From SCGC-AG-212-J23 sp036406675 (GTDB taxonomy: Bacteria > Pseudomonadota > Gammaproteobacteria > Burkholderiales > SG8-39), in the NCBI GenBank assembly GCA_036406675.1, contig DASXAO010000152.1, positions 1 to 6,829 of the forward strand: DNA of 6,829 nt, in the 5' to 3' direction. Positions 5,433 through 6,829 of this stretch are shown piece by piece. The notes beneath the pieces were generated by a model that did not search any database, was not told the origin of the DNA, and worked only from the letters and a program-made list of their open reading frames with translations. The translations under genes were made by a program, and so were the position numbers. The stretch's first letter is position 1; each line of letters begins with the position of its first letter.

Positions 5433-6829
5433 ATGAAGCCCTCGCTGCAGTTTCGCCTATCCCAGCATCTCACGCTGACGCCGCAGCTCCAGCAGTCGAT
5501 CCGCCTGCTGCAGCTCTCCACGGTCGAGCTCAACCAGGAGATCGACCGCATCCTCATGGAGAACCCGGCGCTCGAGCGCGAGGACGCGGAAGGCGGCGAG
5601 CACGAAGCGCCTCCCGTCACCCCGGTTTCTTCCAGCACCAGCGCGCCCACCGAGCCGACCCCCGCCGAGACCGACTGGTCGGCCGACATCGCGTCGAGCT
5701 GGCGCGGCGCGCCCGAAGACGAGGAGGACGGCGACCGCAGCTTCGGCACGCCCGACACGCCGACGCTGCGCGACCACCTGCTTTCCCAGCTCACGCTGAC
5801 CAAGCTCGACGAGCGCGACCGCGCCTTCGTCGTGGTGCTGATCGACGCGCTGGACGAGGACGGCTACCTGACCCAGCCGCTCGAGGAGATCGCGGCGCTC
5901 CTGCCGCCCGAGGCCGAGGCCGGGATGGAGGAGCTCGCCATCGCGCTGCGCCACCTGCAGCACTTCGAGCCCGCTGGCGTCGGCGCGCGCTCGCCGGGCG
6001 AATGTCTCTGTCTTCAATTGAAAATACTTGAACATGATGCAGTGCGCGCCTTGGCGCTCGAGATCGCCGAAAAGCACCTCGATCTCCTCGCGAGCCGCGA
6101 CTACACGCGGCTCAAGAGCGTCACCGGCGCGGGCGACGAGACGCTGCGCGCGGCGCAGCGCCTGATCCAGAGCCTCAACCCGCGGCCGGGGGCGTCCTTC
6201 GCCAAGGTCGAGGCGCGCTACGTGATCCCGGACGTCATCGTGAAGAAGGTGCGCAACGTCTGGCGCGCGAGCCTCAACCCGGACGCCATGCCGCGCCTGC
6301 GCATCAACCGCCTGTACGCCGAGCTCGCCGCGGGGGCCCGCGCCGGCGGCGCCGGCATCTCCTCGCAGCTGCAGGAGGCGCGCTGGCTGATCAAGAACGT
6401 GCAGCAGCGCTTCGACACCATCCTGCGCGTGTCGCAGTCGATCGTGGAGCGCCAGCGCCACTTCCTCGAGCACGGCGAGGTGGCGATGCGCCCGCTGGTC
6501 CTGCGCGAGATCGCGCAGGCGCTCGGCCTGCACGAGAGCACCATCTCGCGGGTCACGACGCAGAAGTTCATGGCGACCCCGCGCGGCACTTTCGAGCTCA
6601 AGTATTTCTTCGGCAGCCACGTCGCCACCGAGGCGGGCGGCGCCGCCTCGTCGACCGCGATCCGCGCGCTCATCAAGCAGCTCGTGTCCGCGGAAGACGC
6701 CAAGGCCCCGCTCTCCGACGCGCGCATCTCGCAGATCCTCGGCGAGCAGGGCATCGTGGTGGCGCGGCGGACTATTGCCAAGTACCGCGAGTCGCTGCAA
6801 ATTCCTCCCGTCAACCAGCGCAAAGCCCT
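5433..6829 (+). CDS. rpoN: RNA polymerase sigma-54 factor RpoN, last codons cut off
   Basis: Sigma-54 directs core RNA polymerase to -24/-12 promoters and needs AAA+ activators to open them; classic targets are nitrogen, motility and stress genes. The window holds 465 codons plus two bases; family members run about 470-500. Region I (1-50) is Gln/Leu rich: FRLSQHLTLTPQLQQ, then IRLLQLS. Region II (about 51-108) is acidic and Ser/Pro/Thr rich, with EDEEDGD at 95-101. The core-binding region starts near 110 and includes HFEPAGVGAR (177-186) and LNPRPG (248-253). A helix-turn-helix lies at about 355-380 (LREIAQALGLHESTISRVT), and the RpoN box ARRTIAKYRE is at 444-453, one conservative change from the usual ARRTVAKYRE. 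The visible tail PVNQRKA resembles the usual betaproteobacterial end, so the stop is probably just outside. The ATG at 5433 matches the conserved N-terminus although no Shine-Dalgarno is seen. Codons at 6003-6042 are unusually AT-rich. Confidence 0.97.
   Translation, partial: MKPSLQFRLSQHLTLTPQLQQSIRLLQLSTVELNQEIDRILMENPALEREDAEGGEHEAPPVTPVSSSTSAPTEPTPAETDWSADIASSWRGAPEDEEDGDRSFGTPDTPTLRDHLLSQLTLTKLDERDRAFVVVLIDALDEDGYLTQPLEEIAALLPPEAEAGMEELAIALRHLQHFEPAGVGARSPGECLCLQLKILEHDAVRALALEIAEKHLDLLASRDYTRLKSVTGAGDETLRAAQRLIQSLNPRPGASFAKVEARYVIPDVIVKKVRNVWRASLNPDAMPRLRINRLYAELAAGARAGGAGISSQLQEARWLIKNVQQRFDTILRVSQSIVERQRHFLEHGEVAMRPLVLREIAQALGLHESTISRVTTQKFMATPRGTFELKYFFGSHVATEAGGAASSTAIRALIKQLVSAEDAKAPLSDARISQILGEQGIVVARRTIAKYRESLQIPPVNQRKA
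6013..6022. repeat. 10-bp palindrome TTCAATTGAA inside rpoN
   Basis: TTCAATTGAA is a perfect inverted repeat in an AT-rich island of an otherwise very GC-rich gene. A further TTGAA at 6028-6032 lies exactly 10 bp from the TTGAA at 6018-6022, so three half-sites are set at 5- and 10-bp steps. The island encodes part of the sigma-54 core-binding region (CLCLQLKILEHDA). Whether it binds a protein is unknown. Confidence 0.45.

Noticed and set aside
6018..6045. TTGAAA at 6018-6023 as the -35 of an internal promoter in rpoN
   Set aside because: No acceptable -10 hexamer lies 15-19 bp downstream; the sequence there is GC-rich.
5457..6800. A minus-strand frame of 447 codons opposite rpoN
   Set aside because: The sense strand encodes unmistakable RpoN with HTH and RpoN box. 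The antisense product is Arg/Glu/Leu/Ala-rich, without motifs.

Overview
This window is a conserved Gram-negative envelope locus from what is probably a high-GC betaproteobacterium. Base composition is roughly 70% G+C by eye, with the usual G/C third-position preference. The plus-strand order kdsD-kdsC-lptC-lptA-lptB-rpoN is the classic LPS-transport/sigma-54 cluster of Proteobacteria. A CPA2/Kef-type antiporter diverging from kdsD, together with the protein sequences, points to Betaproteobacteria. That placement is inference from memory of gene order; no database was searched.

Layout: (1) 1-1934, minus strand: the N-terminal 644 codons of a Kef-type potassium/proton antiporter, cut by the left edge. 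(2) 1935-1952: an 18-bp gap between divergent genes, holding a possible -10 element. (3) 1953-4625, plus strand: kdsD, kdsC, lptC and lptA, packed with an 11-bp gap and then two 4-bp ATGA overlaps. (4) 4626-4662: a short gap bridged by a 14-codon mini-ORF that overlaps the lptA stop and the lptB start. (5) 4663-5385: lptB, with a TTG start. (6) 5433-6829: rpoN, cut by the right edge within what are probably its last few codons. No stretch over 300 bases lacks a gene. I saw no RNA gene, mobile element, CRISPR array or convincing terminator.

How the genes fit together: KdsD makes arabinose 5-phosphate from ribulose 5-phosphate, and KdsC dephosphorylates KDO 8-phosphate to KDO, the first inner-core sugar of LPS. 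LptB powers LPS extraction from the inner membrane together with LptF and LptG (not in the window), LptC anchors the periplasmic bridge, and LptA forms it. The run therefore joins KDO supply to LPS export. RpoN (sigma-54) is a conserved passenger at the 3' end of the same transcription unit.

I found no new system. The points most worth a second look are small and regulatory: the lptA/lptB mini-ORF with its TTG-started downstream gene; two islands of AT-rich, rare-codon sequence inside lptB and rpoN, one with a perfect TATAAT and one with a perfect 10-bp palindrome; and the very tight divergent start region before kdsD, which could give a nearly leaderless kdsD mRNA.
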